Below, in pieces: positions 1-9,598 of a DNA stretch of 64,000 bases. A program made the translations under genes and the position numbers. Position 1 is the stretch's first letter. Each line of letters opens with the position of its first letter. Source of the DNA: Schlesneria sp. (GTDB lineage Bacteria; Planctomycetota; Planctomycetia; Planctomycetales; Planctomycetaceae); NCBI GenBank assembly GCA_028291515.1, contig JAQGHU010000106.1, positions 1-64,000 on the forward strand. Direction: 5' to 3'. The notes under the pieces were generated by a model, which was not told where the DNA came from, did no database searches, and worked only from the letters and a program-made list of their open reading frames with translations.

Positions 1-584
1 ACAACAGACTCGCCATTGGCGAACGGACGAAATAGTCTTCCCGAGGGGGAACGACTGAATAACAGGTTGCCACAGCGAAACTGATTTCTTCGATTGACAA
101 TCCTCTACATAACAGGCGGGAATCCAGTGACGTGACACTCAGCCAGCCTACGTGCCGGCCGGTTCTGTCATCCGAAATCAGAGCGGAAGGGTTCCGACGG
201 TTGTGTCATGCATCTGCGTGAAACTTCTTCTTGTCTTCCAATTGAAAATTTGCAATTCGCAACTTGCAATGTCCTTCATCCAAATCGGGCAGCACCACCA
301 ACGTACCGATCTCGCCCAAGACCTTAACGACAAAAACCGACGGTGCTTCTCCCCTCTCAATCTTTTTCCGAATCCGTGTTTCATCCGTGTTCAATCCGTG
401 GCTAAAAACTTCTTCTTTCGTGGTCCCGTCCTTTCTACTCTTTTGACGTTTTCCAGTTGTGTCGAACACGTTTCCGTCGCTTGGCCCTCAGCCCTTAGCG
501 CTCAGCCTCCCTGCAATTCGACACCACTAACGACAACCGCTATCGTGTGTCATCACCCACAATCCAAAACTCAAAGGCTCTTCC
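1..584. other. Intergenic region with short repeats, no gene assigned
   Basis: No convincing coding sequence is visible. An open frame at 152-631 has no recognisable domain and runs into the ABC ATPase start, so it is not accepted. The stretch holds an AT-rich segment at 246-270 that matches a copy at 56698-56722 in 23 of 25 bases, and three 11-base iterations of an ATCCGTG-containing unit at 371-403. The left edge may include the tail of a gene outside the window, but no frame is distinctive enough to say so. Confidence 0.5.
371..403. repeat. Three 11-bp direct iterations
   Basis: Three consecutive 11-base units (371-381, 382-392, 393-403) share the core ATCCGTG: aatccgtgttt, catccgtgttc and aatccgtggct. 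The period is about one helical turn. The array lies about 180 bases upstream of the ABC transporter start. Function unknown. Confidence 0.55.
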
Positions 585-1523
585 GTGATCTCGGCCGCCG
601 ACACGACGTCCCCATTGGTCGAACTATCTGACGTGTCGCATGCTTATGGCCGGTTTCAAGCCTTGAAGAGCATCTCGTTGCGAATTGAACCCGGAGCCAT
701 CGGGCTTGTCGGACAGAATGGGGCAGGCAAGTCGACGCTGCTCAAGATCCTGTTGGGATTGATGAAGCCGACTTCGGGTGGTGGTACGGTCCTGGGACTC
801 GATCTGATTCGAGATCGCGATGAACTCCGCAGTCGGATTGGATTCATGTCGGAAGCCGAATCGTTGATCCCCGGCATGCGTGGCGTGGATCTCGTTGGGT
901 TGGCCGGCGAACTGTCGGGCATGCCGAGGCGACAGGCGCTCAGACGAGCTCACGAGGTTCTGTCATACCTGGAACTCGACGAAGTTCGCTATCGTCGCTG
1001 CGACGACTATTCCGTCGGTATGAAACAACGATTGAAATTGGCCGCGGCCCTGGTGCATGATCCGCAGTTGCTGCTGCTGGACGAGCCTACCGCCGGGCTG
1101 GATCCGCAAGGTCGCGAATCGATGTTGCGGTTGCTGCATGCGATCGCCGGAAGGCATGGCAAGTCGCTGATTCTTTCGACCCATTTGCTGGGAGACATCG
1201 ATCGCGTCTGCGGCCAGGTCATTATCGTAGATCAAGGCTCGATCCTGGGCTGCGGTCGCATTGGCGAACTCCGTCAGCACTGGCAAGGTCGTTATCGCCT
1301 TCGTTGGCGCGGTGAGGGACCGTTCGCTGAAGCATTGCGAGCCACAGGCCTGATCGTCCAATTGCGACCCATTGTCGGAGAAGCCGATGTCGAGGTTCCT
1401 TCAGGCTGGAAGACGACTCGATTCTTCGAGATTGCCGTGCAGCACAATGTCGTCTTAAGCGACATCGTCCCGGAAGAAGAAGACCTGCCGAGGATGTACC
1501 ACCGGTTGATCGGCACGCCATGA
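585..1523 (+). CDS. ABC transporter ATP-binding protein
   Basis: Cytoplasmic ATPase subunit of an ABC-2-type exporter (312 residues). Visible motifs are the Walker A GQNGAGKST near residue 44, a signature-like YSVGMKQRL, Walker B LLLLDEPTAGLDP and a switch histidine in LILSTHLL. The start is a GTG at 585, chosen because the ATPase fold begins about 12 residues later. It is followed by a permease gene and then by a second ATPase/permease pair, which suggests two half-systems or one four-subunit exporter. The C-terminal third is divergent, as is usual for the substrate-independent tail of this family. The substrate cannot be read from the sequence. Confidence 0.9.
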   Translation: MISAADTTSPLVELSDVSHAYGRFQALKSISLRIEPGAIGLVGQNGAGKSTLLKILLGLMKPTSGGGTVLGLDLIRDRDELRSRIGFMSEAESLIPGMRGVDLVGLAGELSGMPRRQALRRAHEVLSYLELDEVRYRRCDDYSVGMKQRLKLAAALVHDPQLLLLDEPTAGLDPQGRESMLRLLHAIAGRHGKSLILSTHLLGDIDRVCGQVIIVDQGSILGCGRIGELRQHWQGRYRLRWRGEGPFAEALRATGLIVQLRPIVGEADVEVPSGWKTTRFFEIAVQHNVVLSDIVPEEEDLPRMYHRLIGTP

Positions 1524-1615
1524 CCTCCCAAGAACATCGCCGGCTTCGAATCGCCCACTCGTCACTCGCTATTTGCTAATCGCTAATCCTTTGATTCACT
1601 CGTCGGACAAGATTG

Positions 1616-2488
1616 ATGCAGCTTGACCAGGCCGGATATCGCACATGGGACGGACGGCGGCGCTCGCCGTGGTGGAGTTGCCTCGCCATCGTTCGCGTGG
1701 GACTCAACCTGATCTTTCGGCGTTGGGTATTCTGGATCTTGATTGGCTTGGGTCTGCTGAACTTTCTGTTCCACTTTGCCTTCATCTATCTCAAGGCGAC
1801 GTTGGTCATCCAGAATGAAAACGTGGCGAAGTTTCTGGACAACTACAAAGTCACTGGAACCGGTCAAGCCTATGCCGACTTCATGTTCGCGCAAGCCTCG
1901 ATCTGTGCGTTGTTACTCGCGTTCGCCGGGTCAACCTTGATCGGCAGTGACTATCGACAAGGGGGCATGATCTTCTACCTCTCCCGTCGCATCGGACGCT
2001 GGCAATACATTGTGGGCAAGCTGCTGACGATCGCGGCTGTCGTGACCATCGTCACCACACTGCCGGCACTGATCCTGTATATCGAATACGGAACGCTCAG
2101 CAATTCAATACACTACTTTCTGGACAACCCACGTGTGCTAGCCGGCATACTGGGCTATGGAGCGGTGCTCGCGATCGTTCAAAGCCTGATGATTTTCGCA
2201 ATCGCCGCCTGGGTTCCGCGAACCGTGCCATTGGTGATGACGTGGCTCGGTCTGTTCGTGTTGCTCAAAGGTTTGGCGGATGCCATGCGAGCGATCGACG
2301 GCAATCGCTACTGGCTACTGCTGGGGTTCTGGGACGACATGCATCGACTCGGCCGGTGGTGCTTCGGTTCCCTCGACGAGAAGCGAATCCCTTCAGCAGG
2401 ATATTGCCTCGCCGTGTTGTCCGCCCTGTGCGTCGTCTCGCTGATCCTGATCGTACGACGAGTCCGAGCGGTCGAGGTGGTGTCATGA
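1616..2488 (+). CDS. ABC-2-type permease subunit
   Basis: Integral membrane protein of about 290 residues with some six hydrophobic segments; the first, rich in Trp, Leu and Phe, is near residues 35-60. It is the likely partner of the ATPase encoded just upstream. A TTG at 1613 directly precedes the ATG at 1616, which is taken as the start. Its stop codon overlaps the start of the next ATPase gene in an ATGA arrangement at 2485-2488, so translation is probably coupled. The family is assigned from membrane topology and context only, and the transported molecule is unknown. Confidence 0.8.
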   Translation: MQLDQAGYRTWDGRRRSPWWSCLAIVRVGLNLIFRRWVFWILIGLGLLNFLFHFAFIYLKATLVIQNENVAKFLDNYKVTGTGQAYADFMFAQASICALLLAFAGSTLIGSDYRQGGMIFYLSRRIGRWQYIVGKLLTIAAVVTIVTTLPALILYIEYGTLSNSIHYFLDNPRVLAGILGYGAVLAIVQSLMIFAIAAWVPRTVPLVMTWLGLFVLLKGLADAMRAIDGNRYWLLLGFWDDMHRLGRWCFGSLDEKRIPSAGYCLAVLSALCVVSLILIVRRVRAVEVVS

Positions 2489-3441
2489 GCGCATCACTCA
2501 ATGCCGTCGATGGTCCGCTGGTTGAATTCCGATCCGTGACCAAATGGTATGGTGCCGTCATCGGAGTCAATGATGTCAGCGTAGCTTTGCAGTCGGGGAT
2601 CACAGGGTTGCTCGGTCCCAACGGAGCCGGCAAGACGACGCTCATCAAACTGCTGACAGGACAACTACGTCCCAGCCTGGGTGAAATCCGAGTCTGCGGC
2701 CAACCGGCCCATTCGGCACGAGCCCGCCGACACATCGGCTATTGCCCTGACGCTGATGCCTTCTACGAGGAGATGTCCGGACGACAATTCGTCCGCACGA
2801 TGGCTCGATTGCATGGGATGTCTTCCGCCGAGGTTCAGGATCGGACCGAGCAAGCGCTCTCCGAAGTGGGGATGTCTGATCGAGCCGATCGGACCTTGCG
2901 CGGCTGCTCCAAAGGAATGCGGCAGCGAATCAAGCTCGCTCAGGCTCTGGTTCATCATCCGGATGTATTGATCGTCGATGAACCGCTGAACGGGATCGAC
3001 CCGGTGGGCCGACGAGAATTGATGGACCTGTTCCGCCGCTGTGCCGCGCGTGGTCAGGCGGTGCTGATTTCCAGTCATATCCTCGACGAAATGGATGAGC
3101 TGGCCGATCGCATCGTGTTCATGGGACGCGGCCGAATCCTGGCGGTGGGATCGCTCCCGGATATTCGCGCGATGTTCGCCGGGCAACCGCTGCAGATCCG
3201 AATTGCCTGTCGTCAGCAGCGAGAATTGGCCACACAATTGATCGGCTGGGAACATGTCGCGCGCATCGAACTGGCTGGCACAAACGAGCTCTTGCTACAG
3301 GTCATTCGTCCGGAAGAGTTCTTCGCTCGCCTGGCCGTGTTGGTCGTCGAGACTTCATTTGACATCACGCACATGGAATCGACAGATGCCACGACCGAAG
3401 CCACCTTCCAATACGTGATGTCGGCAGCGGCCAGGTTCTGA
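2485..3441 (+). CDS. ABC transporter ATP-binding protein, second
   Basis: Second ATPase of the cluster (318 residues). Walker A GPNGAGKTT, signature variant CSKGMRQRI, Walker B VLIVDEPLNGIDP and the switch histidine in ISSHIL are all present. The frame is open further upstream, but the ATG at 2485 gives a 4-base overlap with the permease stop and places the ATPase domain right at the N terminus, so the longer form is rejected. The fold resembles the CcmA/NatA/NosF branch that pairs with ABC-2 permeases. The next gene encodes such a permease, so the two probably form a unit. Confidence 0.9.
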   Translation: MSASLNAVDGPLVEFRSVTKWYGAVIGVNDVSVALQSGITGLLGPNGAGKTTLIKLLTGQLRPSLGEIRVCGQPAHSARARRHIGYCPDADAFYEEMSGRQFVRTMARLHGMSSAEVQDRTEQALSEVGMSDRADRTLRGCSKGMRQRIKLAQALVHHPDVLIVDEPLNGIDPVGRRELMDLFRRCAARGQAVLISSHILDEMDELADRIVFMGRGRILAVGSLPDIRAMFAGQPLQIRIACRQQRELATQLIGWEHVARIELAGTNELLLQVIRPEEFFARLAVLVVETSFDITHMESTDATTEATFQYVMSAAARF

Positions 3442-3504
3442 AGGAAAGTGTTCTCGATCGGTGACGCGAAGATACCCACACGTGCCAACATCAAAAGGTC
3501 TTGA

Positions 3505-4281
3505 GTGAACAGCCTGATCCCACAGTTCGTCGCATCTCGCCATTTGTTCGCGCTGACAATGCGGCGACAATTGCTGTCTCGCCAGACCTTGGCCTGCGTC
3601 GCTCTGTCAGCACTGTGCGCGTTGATCGTGCTCGCCTGGTCACGGCACTCTGATCCGACCAGCAAGAAGCTGGCCGAGCAGGTGCTGGTGCCAACTTTCG
3701 TCGCGTTCTTGATGCCGATCTTTGCGATCTGTTACGGGGCTTCCGGCATTGGCGGTGAACGCGAAGACCAGACCCTGATCTATCTTCTGATCGCACCGCT
3801 ACCGCGGTCGCTCACGTATTTCGTCAAAGGGGCCGCCAGCCTGTCCTTGGTGGGTGGTTGGACGGCAGGCACATTGTTCGTGCTTTGCAAGTTAGCGGGA
3901 AAGCCGGGGGATGAACTGTTCCGTTTGTTCTTACCCGCCGCACTTCTCGGAGCGTTGGCGTATGGCTGTCTGTTCTTACTACTAGGTGCCGTCTTTCGCC
4001 ATGGGACGATCATCTCATTGGTCTATTGGTTCTTTCTGGAAGTCTTGTTCGGCAACTTGCCGGGGATCATCAAACGAGTCTCGGTGGCGTTCTATGTCCG
4101 CTGCATGGTCCACGACGCCGCCGGGGACATGAATCTGGGGCCACCAGGACGAGTCGCTCGCGAGATGTTCCTACCGGTCTCAGGCAGCACGGCCATGATC
4201 ACACTCTGCACGGCAACAATTTGCTTGCTGATCGCGGGGATGGTTCTGTTCGATCTACGCGAATATCGAGATGCCAGTTGA
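3505..4281 (+). CDS. ABC-2-type permease subunit, second
   Basis: Membrane protein of 258 residues with about six hydrophobic helices and a GASGIGGEREDQTL segment typical of ABC-2/NosY-like permeases, where such a motif follows the second helix. The start is a GTG at 3505, 64 bases after the preceding ATPase. It is the last gene of the plus-strand transporter cluster and converges with the polysaccharide cluster, leaving only 32 bases between the two stop codons. Likely partner of the ATPase at 2485-3441. Substrate unknown. Confidence 0.8.
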   Translation: MNSLIPQFVASRHLFALTMRRQLLSRQTLACVALSALCALIVLAWSRHSDPTSKKLAEQVLVPTFVAFLMPIFAICYGASGIGGEREDQTLIYLLIAPLPRSLTYFVKGAASLSLVGGWTAGTLFVLCKLAGKPGDELFRLFLPAALLGALAYGCLFLLLGAVFRHGTIISLVYWFFLEVLFGNLPGIIKRVSVAFYVRCMVHDAAGDMNLGPPGRVAREMFLPVSGSTAMITLCTATICLLIAGMVLFDLREYRDAS

Positions 4282-4313
4282 AGACTTTGGACATTCCGCA
4301 GCGACGACCATGG

Positions 4314-6950
4314 TCACGAATTTGGATCAGTGACACCAGCGGTCCGCATTCGTTCCTTCGTCGCTTTGGATGCGGCATTCTGCAGCGATTTATCGGCCGG
4401 ATTCCTGGAGGAGAGCCAAACCAAATGCTCCGCCGCTTCCGTATATCGCTCAGTCCGATACAACCCCCAGGCCAGCTGCGTTCGAATGGGAATGCTGTCT
4501 GGATTCTGCTGATGAGCCTTGGTCAAAATCTTGATCGCCTTGTCGCTCTCATTCAATGCGGTGTAGGCATCGTAGATTGCAATGAGGGCTTGTTCTCGCT
4601 CCATTCGCGTCTTTGACGCTTTGAGAGATGTCGAACTTTCATCGATCAGCTTTTGCCAGATCTGCATTCCTTCTTCCTGACGCCCCGCGGCGTCAAAGGC
4701 CCGCGCAACCGTTCGCAACGACGACCATTCGGGATGGAGATTCGAGAGGAAGAATTCGGCGCTAACGAGTGGCACCAGGAGTTCAGTAATTTTGTGGCGC
4801 GTCATCGGACTCAGTTCAAACGCCTCGCGCCAGTAAGGCATGGCAGCATCAGTGTCCCCGTCCAAAGAGACGTGTCGACCAACCGCGAAAAGGATTGCGG
4901 GATCGTGCCTGCGCAGAACGAGAGCTTGTTTCAAATAGGCAGTCTCAGTCTCGGCGTCGACTGCGTCCAGGAATCCAAGTTCGGCCAATTGAAGATAAGC
5001 CTGGGCTCGCAGCGGACTCTCTCGCAACGACTGTCGAAAATATCTCCGGGCGACTTGCAACAGCTTCACATTCTTACCGACTGCCCGATCCAGCCACTCG
5101 CGCATTGCCGCTGGCGATTCAAACTCAGAGGCCTTGATGGCATCGCGAAGTTGCGACAGCGGGATGGAATTCTCGGTTTGTTCCTGACGCTGATTGAACA
5201 GTTCCAGGCAGTTGAGCCCAGCAGTTTCCAGCAGTCGCGAGTTGTGAGGATTGAGTTTAGCCGCCTTGGACGCGGCCAGCCACATTTCGTGACGGGACTC
5301 CTGATGGTCAACTTCGTCATTGCCCAGGCTTGGTTCGGCAAACGACAACGCGATGTACCGCATCTGTTCAGGTTCGGCCATGGCGGCTGGCAACTTGATA
5401 AACGTCATCCAGACAAGCAATGCCAGCACACCGCCGAAGGCAGGGACGCACAGCAGCCGCGGAACCTGCCAGGTCCAGGGACTGCGTCCAGAACTTTCGC
5501 GTGTCAGTTGATACAGGCGACAGGCACAGGCCAGCTGTATCGCCAGCAGCATCATGCAGGATGGCGTGTACCAGAAGAAATCACCCACAGCATGAACCAG
5601 GTTTGCCATCAGGCTGGCAAGAATCACCACCGCCAGCGAACTGATCTGTTTATCAGCACTACAGAATGCCCCCACGCACCACCACAGACTCACCAGAATG
5701 AACAGGCCAGCCAACCCCAATCCGATCAGGCCCGTTTCGGACAGAACCTGCAGATAGCTATTCTCGGCATGGGTAAACTCGACGCCGTCCGCTGGTCGCT
5801 CAAGATGCAACCGATGCGCATCGTTGTGCGTGCCGACTCCGGTTCCCAGATACGGAAAGTCCTTCGCCACGGCAATGTTGGCTTGCCAGACCTGTTCGCG
5901 CCCCGACACCTGCTTCAGTCGATCTTCCATGGCGGTCTCACTGCCAGTCAGATTGACGACCCCACCCACCACGCAGGAAACAACAACCAGCCCGACGCAC
6001 AACTCCGCAGGAATCACACGCAGCCACAGCAGACCGGCGATGCAGACTGCAATCGCGACAGCAACCGCCAACAAACCACCTCGAGACGACGTGAGCAATA
6101 CGGTTACCAGCGAGCACGCCAATCCCAGCATCATCAGGACAGTCACCCAATAACTTTGTCGACCGGTCTCCTGATCAGAATGAGATCGATTCCGTTCGTT
6201 GTTCCGCCGCCCTCGCAATATCCTCCAGATCAACGGGCCGATACCAAGCGCTAGAAACTGCGACAGATGATTGTGATTCGTAAAACTTCCATGGGGAGTG
6301 TGATCGGTCGTCATGAACGGATGTTCGTACACCCAGTAAAACTTGCCGTTGCTGGCGAGCCATTGCACATCCGCGAAGACGGCCATCAGCACGACGACAG
6401 CCCCGACGACAAGGATCATCCGCTCGACATCAGACTGGCTTCTCAATCGTTGCACGAGCACGATAAACAACATCGCGTAAGCAATAAACGTCGCCAGCCC
6501 GGAGACGCTTTCCCATGGTGCTAACGACAGTTGATTCCAGGATTCCAATCCCAGATCGAGCGAGCCCTTGCTGCCTGCTGGCATCAGGATCTGGCTCATC
6601 TGCGGCGAGATCGCCAGCATCCACTCTCTCGACAACGGTACAACCTGAGCAACACCGATCGCAATGCCGAGCAGCCACAGCCACTCAGTCCCCGTCCACG
6701 TATATCGAGGTTCGCGAGACATCAATTGCCGCAGCGCCCAGCATCCTGCCGTCAACCCGGCACCCACGACCATCACCAGTTGCCCAGACGACGCTCGACC
6801 GGCAAAGCAGATCGTGGTCAGCAGGAACGTCAGCCCAAAACAGACATCGGTGGCCTGAAACGAATTCGATTGACGCGGAGCGGTCCCCTGAAAGTCAAAA
6901 GAACGACTCCTTTGGCGGCTTGAGTTCGTTCGTGTCGATTGATGTCCCAT
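4314..6950 (-). CDS. O-antigen ligase/polymerase-like membrane protein with TPR tail
   Basis: Protein of 878 residues. The N-terminal half (about 25-500) has a dozen hydrophobic segments and a large periplasmic loop with the features of the Wzy_C/WaaL superfamily: an NHNHLSQF segment, an SGREQVWQ segment, and GTGVGTHND followed by HAENSYLQVLSETGLIG. The C-terminal part (about 550-870) is helical and TPR-like, ending in typical repeats such as LAWGLYRTERYTEAAEHL. Such TPR-extended ligases are common in planctomycetes and other bacteria with exported glycans. As the last gene of the polysaccharide operon it probably transfers or polymerises the finished glycan at the inner membrane. Ligase versus polymerase activity cannot be decided here. 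Confidence 0.85.
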   Translation of the reverse strand: MGHQSTRTNSSRQRSRSFDFQGTAPRQSNSFQATDVCFGLTFLLTTICFAGRASSGQLVMVVGAGLTAGCWALRQLMSREPRYTWTGTEWLWLLGIAIGVAQVVPLSREWMLAISPQMSQILMPAGSKGSLDLGLESWNQLSLAPWESVSGLATFIAYAMLFIVLVQRLRSQSDVERMILVVGAVVVLMAVFADVQWLASNGKFYWVYEHPFMTTDHTPHGSFTNHNHLSQFLALGIGPLIWRILRGRRNNERNRSHSDQETGRQSYWVTVLMMLGLACSLVTVLLTSSRGGLLAVAVAIAVCIAGLLWLRVIPAELCVGLVVVSCVVGGVVNLTGSETAMEDRLKQVSGREQVWQANIAVAKDFPYLGTGVGTHNDAHRLHLERPADGVEFTHAENSYLQVLSETGLIGLGLAGLFILVSLWWCVGAFCSADKQISSLAVVILASLMANLVHAVGDFFWYTPSCMMLLAIQLACACRLYQLTRESSGRSPWTWQVPRLLCVPAFGGVLALLVWMTFIKLPAAMAEPEQMRYIALSFAEPSLGNDEVDHQESRHEMWLAASKAAKLNPHNSRLLETAGLNCLELFNQRQEQTENSIPLSQLRDAIKASEFESPAAMREWLDRAVGKNVKLLQVARRYFRQSLRESPLRAQAYLQLAELGFLDAVDAETETAYLKQALVLRRHDPAILFAVGRHVSLDGDTDAAMPYWREAFELSPMTRHKITELLVPLVSAEFFLSNLHPEWSSLRTVARAFDAAGRQEEGMQIWQKLIDESSTSLKASKTRMEREQALIAIYDAYTALNESDKAIKILTKAHQQNPDSIPIRTQLAWGLYRTERYTEAAEHLVWLSSRNPADKSLQNAASKATKERMRTAGVTDPNS

Positions 6951-6988
6951 TACAGCAGGCCTGTCGTCCTAGCGAATTCGAGACGCTA

Positions 6989-8251
6989 TCAGGCCGCCGT
7001 TGGCAATTGCTGATCGATGGTACGAGTGGCCGTGGCCAGGACCTTCCGGATTGCCATGCCGGTCTCTTTGATCTCGGCGTCCGTCAGCGTTGGATGAACC
7101 TGGAACATCAGGCTGGTTTCACCCAACTCTCGGGCCACGGGCAGTCGTTGTTCGGGACGGAGCCCAGGTCCATCGAAAGCCTTTTCCAGATAGATTTCAC
7201 TGCAAGAACCCGATCCGCAGTTCACGCCTTCTGCCTGGATGGCTTGAACGATTCGATCACGACTCCAACCAGGTTGCAGACATTCCGGACGCAGAAAGAC
7301 GTAGTACTTGTAAAAACTATGCGAGATGTCAGTAGGAGTTTGAGGAATGCGGACCGAACTGAATGGAGACAACATGGTGGCCAGTGCGGCAGCATGTCGA
7401 CGGCGGGTCGCAACCCAGCCGGGCAATCGCCGCAGCATGATGCGTCCCATGGCCGACTGCATCTCGGTCAGTCGCCAGTTCGTTCCAAAGCTCTCGTGCA
7501 ACCAGCGAAATGTATTGGGTTGATGCGGCTTCTGGACAGCATCCCAGCTCTTGCCGTGATCTTTCAGACTCCAGCACTTCTTCCACAGTTCAATGTCGTT
7601 TGTCGTCATCAGGCCGCCCTCTCCACCCGTTGTCATGATCTTATCCTGACAAAAGGAGAACGCGCCGACATGTCCAATCGAACCAACGTGGCGACCTTTG
7701 TACATGGCTCCATGTGCCTGAGCGCAATCTTCAATAACCTTGATCCCTCGCGATTCCGCAAACTCCATAATCGGATCAAGATCGCAGGGCCATCCCGCCA
7801 GATGAACAGCAATGATGGCCTTCGTGCGCGATGTCGTGGCCGCGCAAATCGTCTCGACTGTGAGGTTCTGGCTATCCCGATCCACGTCCGCCATCACCGG
7901 CTTCGCCCCACGCATCACGGCACAACTGGCCGACGCCATGAAAGTACGACTAGGCACAATCACTTCATCGCCGTGGCCAATCCCCAAACCATAAAGCGCC
8001 AATTCCAGAGCCACAGTCCCATTGGTCAGTGCGATGGCATGTGCAGAACCGATCGACTCGGCATACTCCTTCTCAAACAGCTTCCCTTCATTGCCAGTCC
8101 AGTAATTGACCTTCCCCGATCGAAGAACACGAGTTGAAGCATCGCAAAGCTCGTCATCGAAGTATGGCCAGGGAGCGGATGAGCTGGCACGCACCGGAGC
8201 CCCACCATCGATCGCGAGAATGCTCTCTGCCTTTCTTGAAAACTGTTGCAT
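6989..8251 (-). CDS. DegT/DnrJ/EryC1/StrS sugar aminotransferase (PglE-like)
   Basis: PLP-dependent aminotransferase of 420 residues. The Schiff-base lysine lies in FSFCQDKIMTTGGEGG, preceded by the VIEDCAQAHG aspartate motif that contacts the cofactor. Families of this type aminate 4-keto nucleotide sugars. The next gene downstream of transcription is a ligase-like protein, and the gene transcribed just before encodes a fused phosphoglycosyltransferase/acetyltransferase. Together these match the PglE (aminotransferase) plus PglC-PglD pair that makes and loads bacillosamine-type sugars, but the 4,6-dehydratase is not in the window. The protein ends in TAA, one of nine with an Ala-Ala terminus. 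Confidence 0.9.
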   Translation of the reverse strand: MQQFSRKAESILAIDGGAPVRASSSAPWPYFDDELCDASTRVLRSGKVNYWTGNEGKLFEKEYAESIGSAHAIALTNGTVALELALYGLGIGHGDEVIVPSRTFMASASCAVMRGAKPVMADVDRDSQNLTVETICAATTSRTKAIIAVHLAGWPCDLDPIMEFAESRGIKVIEDCAQAHGAMYKGRHVGSIGHVGAFSFCQDKIMTTGGEGGLMTTNDIELWKKCWSLKDHGKSWDAVQKPHQPNTFRWLHESFGTNWRLTEMQSAMGRIMLRRLPGWVATRRRHAAALATMLSPFSSVRIPQTPTDISHSFYKYYVFLRPECLQPGWSRDRIVQAIQAEGVNCGSGSCSEIYLEKAFDGPGLRPEQRLPVARELGETSLMFQVHPTLTDAEIKETGMAIRKVLATATRTIDQQLPTAA

Positions 8252-8323
8252 AAGACATCCTTGTCTATTTCTGTGAGTTCAGGTTGTGATCCAAAAGTTA
8301 TCGATTCGCAGTGAATCCTCCGT

Positions 8324-9598
8324 TCAGGCGGCCCTCTCGGTGCCCAAGTTCCCATTGTCCATACGAATCATACGCGAAGCCGCACCTACGATAGTACACC
8401 CCGCAGGCTGATCACGAATCACCGTAGTTCCCGCGCCGACGGTCACTTTGTCTTCAATACAAACTCCGGGTAATACGGCACAGCCAGTGCCCAGCATGCA
8501 TCGATTACCAATTCGGACCCCGCCGGAAAGGTTGGTTCCTGGACCGAGACTGGAGAAATCACCCACACGGCAGTCGTGATCAATAGAACTTGAAGTATTA
8601 ACAATGCAGTGTCTACCAACCACTACGTCCGGTTGTATGACGGCCCCCGCCATGACTACTGATCCCTCGCCGATCTGTGCAGTGGGGTGTACATAAGAGA
8701 ATGGATGAACAATGGTAACCCACTTCAGGGATAATTCTTGTGAGAGTTTTTCACGGATGCCGTTGTCTCCGATGCCAATAATTCCGCGACGATTAGGCGA
8801 CGTTTTGAGTGCGTCGATCGGCCCGCGGACTTCAATCCCGAGCAGTTTCTGTCCCCATTTTGCGGGGTCGTCATCATAGACCGCTTCGATTGCAGTTCCC
8901 GCCTCCTGCAAGGCACTAATCACAACTTTGCTGTGGCCTCCTGCACCGATCACGACCACTGGTGAATCCGAATGAACAGATGCCGTTTGGCCATCAAAAT
9001 CGGGCATAGTGCTGTGTCCCTCCGCCGAGATTCCTTTTCGCCCGAAGATCGTTCCAACAGTCATGCAAACGATCTTCAGATCGAGCCACAATGAAATATT
9101 GTCAACGTACCACGTGTCCAATTCGAATCGCTTCTGCCAGCTCACCGAATTTCGACCATTCACTTGAGCCCATCCGGTCAATCCCGGCCGTGCGTCATGT
9201 CGTCGTGCCTGCTCAACCGTGTACAACTCGAGGTAACTCATCTTTAGTGGGCGAGGTCCGACGAGGCTCATCTCACCAACGAGAATATTCCACAGTTCTG
9301 GTAGTTCATCCAAACTGGCCGCTCTCAGGAACTGACCGAAAGATGTCAAACGGAACTCGTCTGGCATCGGAGTTCCATCAGCTTCGTAAAGGTCGCGCAT
9401 TGTGCGGAACTTGTTGATTAAGAACGGCTTTCCCTTCCATCCCGGACGTTGCTGTCGGAAGAGTACCGGAGTTCCGAGCTTTAGACGCACCATTATCGCG
9501 GTAAATAACAGGATGGGGGAAAGCACCATCAGCGCGATGCCCGCGAGCAGGACATCAAACAGTCGCTTCCCAGAGTGTCTGTAGAATCGATTCAGCAT
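8324..9598 (-). CDS. Fused phosphoglycosyltransferase and NeuD/PglD-type acetyltransferase
   Basis: Bifunctional protein of 424 residues. Residues 1-195 are a bacterial sugar transferase (PglC/WcaJ family): one N-terminal membrane segment, the catalytic Asp-Glu in SLDELPELWN, then LVGPRPL. Residues about 213-414 are a NeuD/PglD-like acetyltransferase: a Rossmann-type start VVVIGAGGHSK, then left-handed hexapeptide repeats with the likely catalytic His in SIDHDCRVG. The same fusion is known from Neisseria PglB. It would N-acetylate a UDP-4-amino sugar and put the sugar phosphate on undecaprenyl phosphate, starting the glycan. It overlaps the upstream glycosyltransferase gene by 7 bases (ATGCTGA). 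The protein ends in ERAA. Confidence 0.92.
   Translation of the reverse strand: MLNRFYRHSGKRLFDVLLAGIALMVLSPILLFTAIMVRLKLGTPVLFRQQRPGWKGKPFLINKFRTMRDLYEADGTPMPDEFRLTSFGQFLRAASLDELPELWNILVGEMSLVGPRPLKMSYLELYTVEQARRHDARPGLTGWAQVNGRNSVSWQKRFELDTWYVDNISLWLDLKIVCMTVGTIFGRKGISAEGHSTMPDFDGQTASVHSDSPVVVIGAGGHSKVVISALQEAGTAIEAVYDDDPAKWGQKLLGIEVRGPIDALKTSPNRRGIIGIGDNGIREKLSQELSLKWVTIVHPFSYVHPTAQIGEGSVVMAGAVIQPDVVVGRHCIVNTSSSIDHDCRVGDFSSLGPGTNLSGGVRIGNRCMLGTGCAVLPGVCIEDKVTVGAGTTVIRDQPAGCTIVGAASRMIRMDNGNLGTERAA

Noticed and set aside
152-631. Open frame of 159 codons at the left edge
   Set aside because: No recognisable domain, Ser/Leu/Cys-rich composition, contains the intergenic repeats, and overlaps the ABC ATPase start.
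4653-6254. Plus-strand frame of 533 codons
   Set aside because: Lies opposite the O-antigen-ligase-like gene, with a Gln/His/Arg-rich shadow composition.
6515-8137. Plus-strand frame of 540 codons
   Set aside because: Antisense to the ligase-like and aminotransferase genes, no protein motifs.
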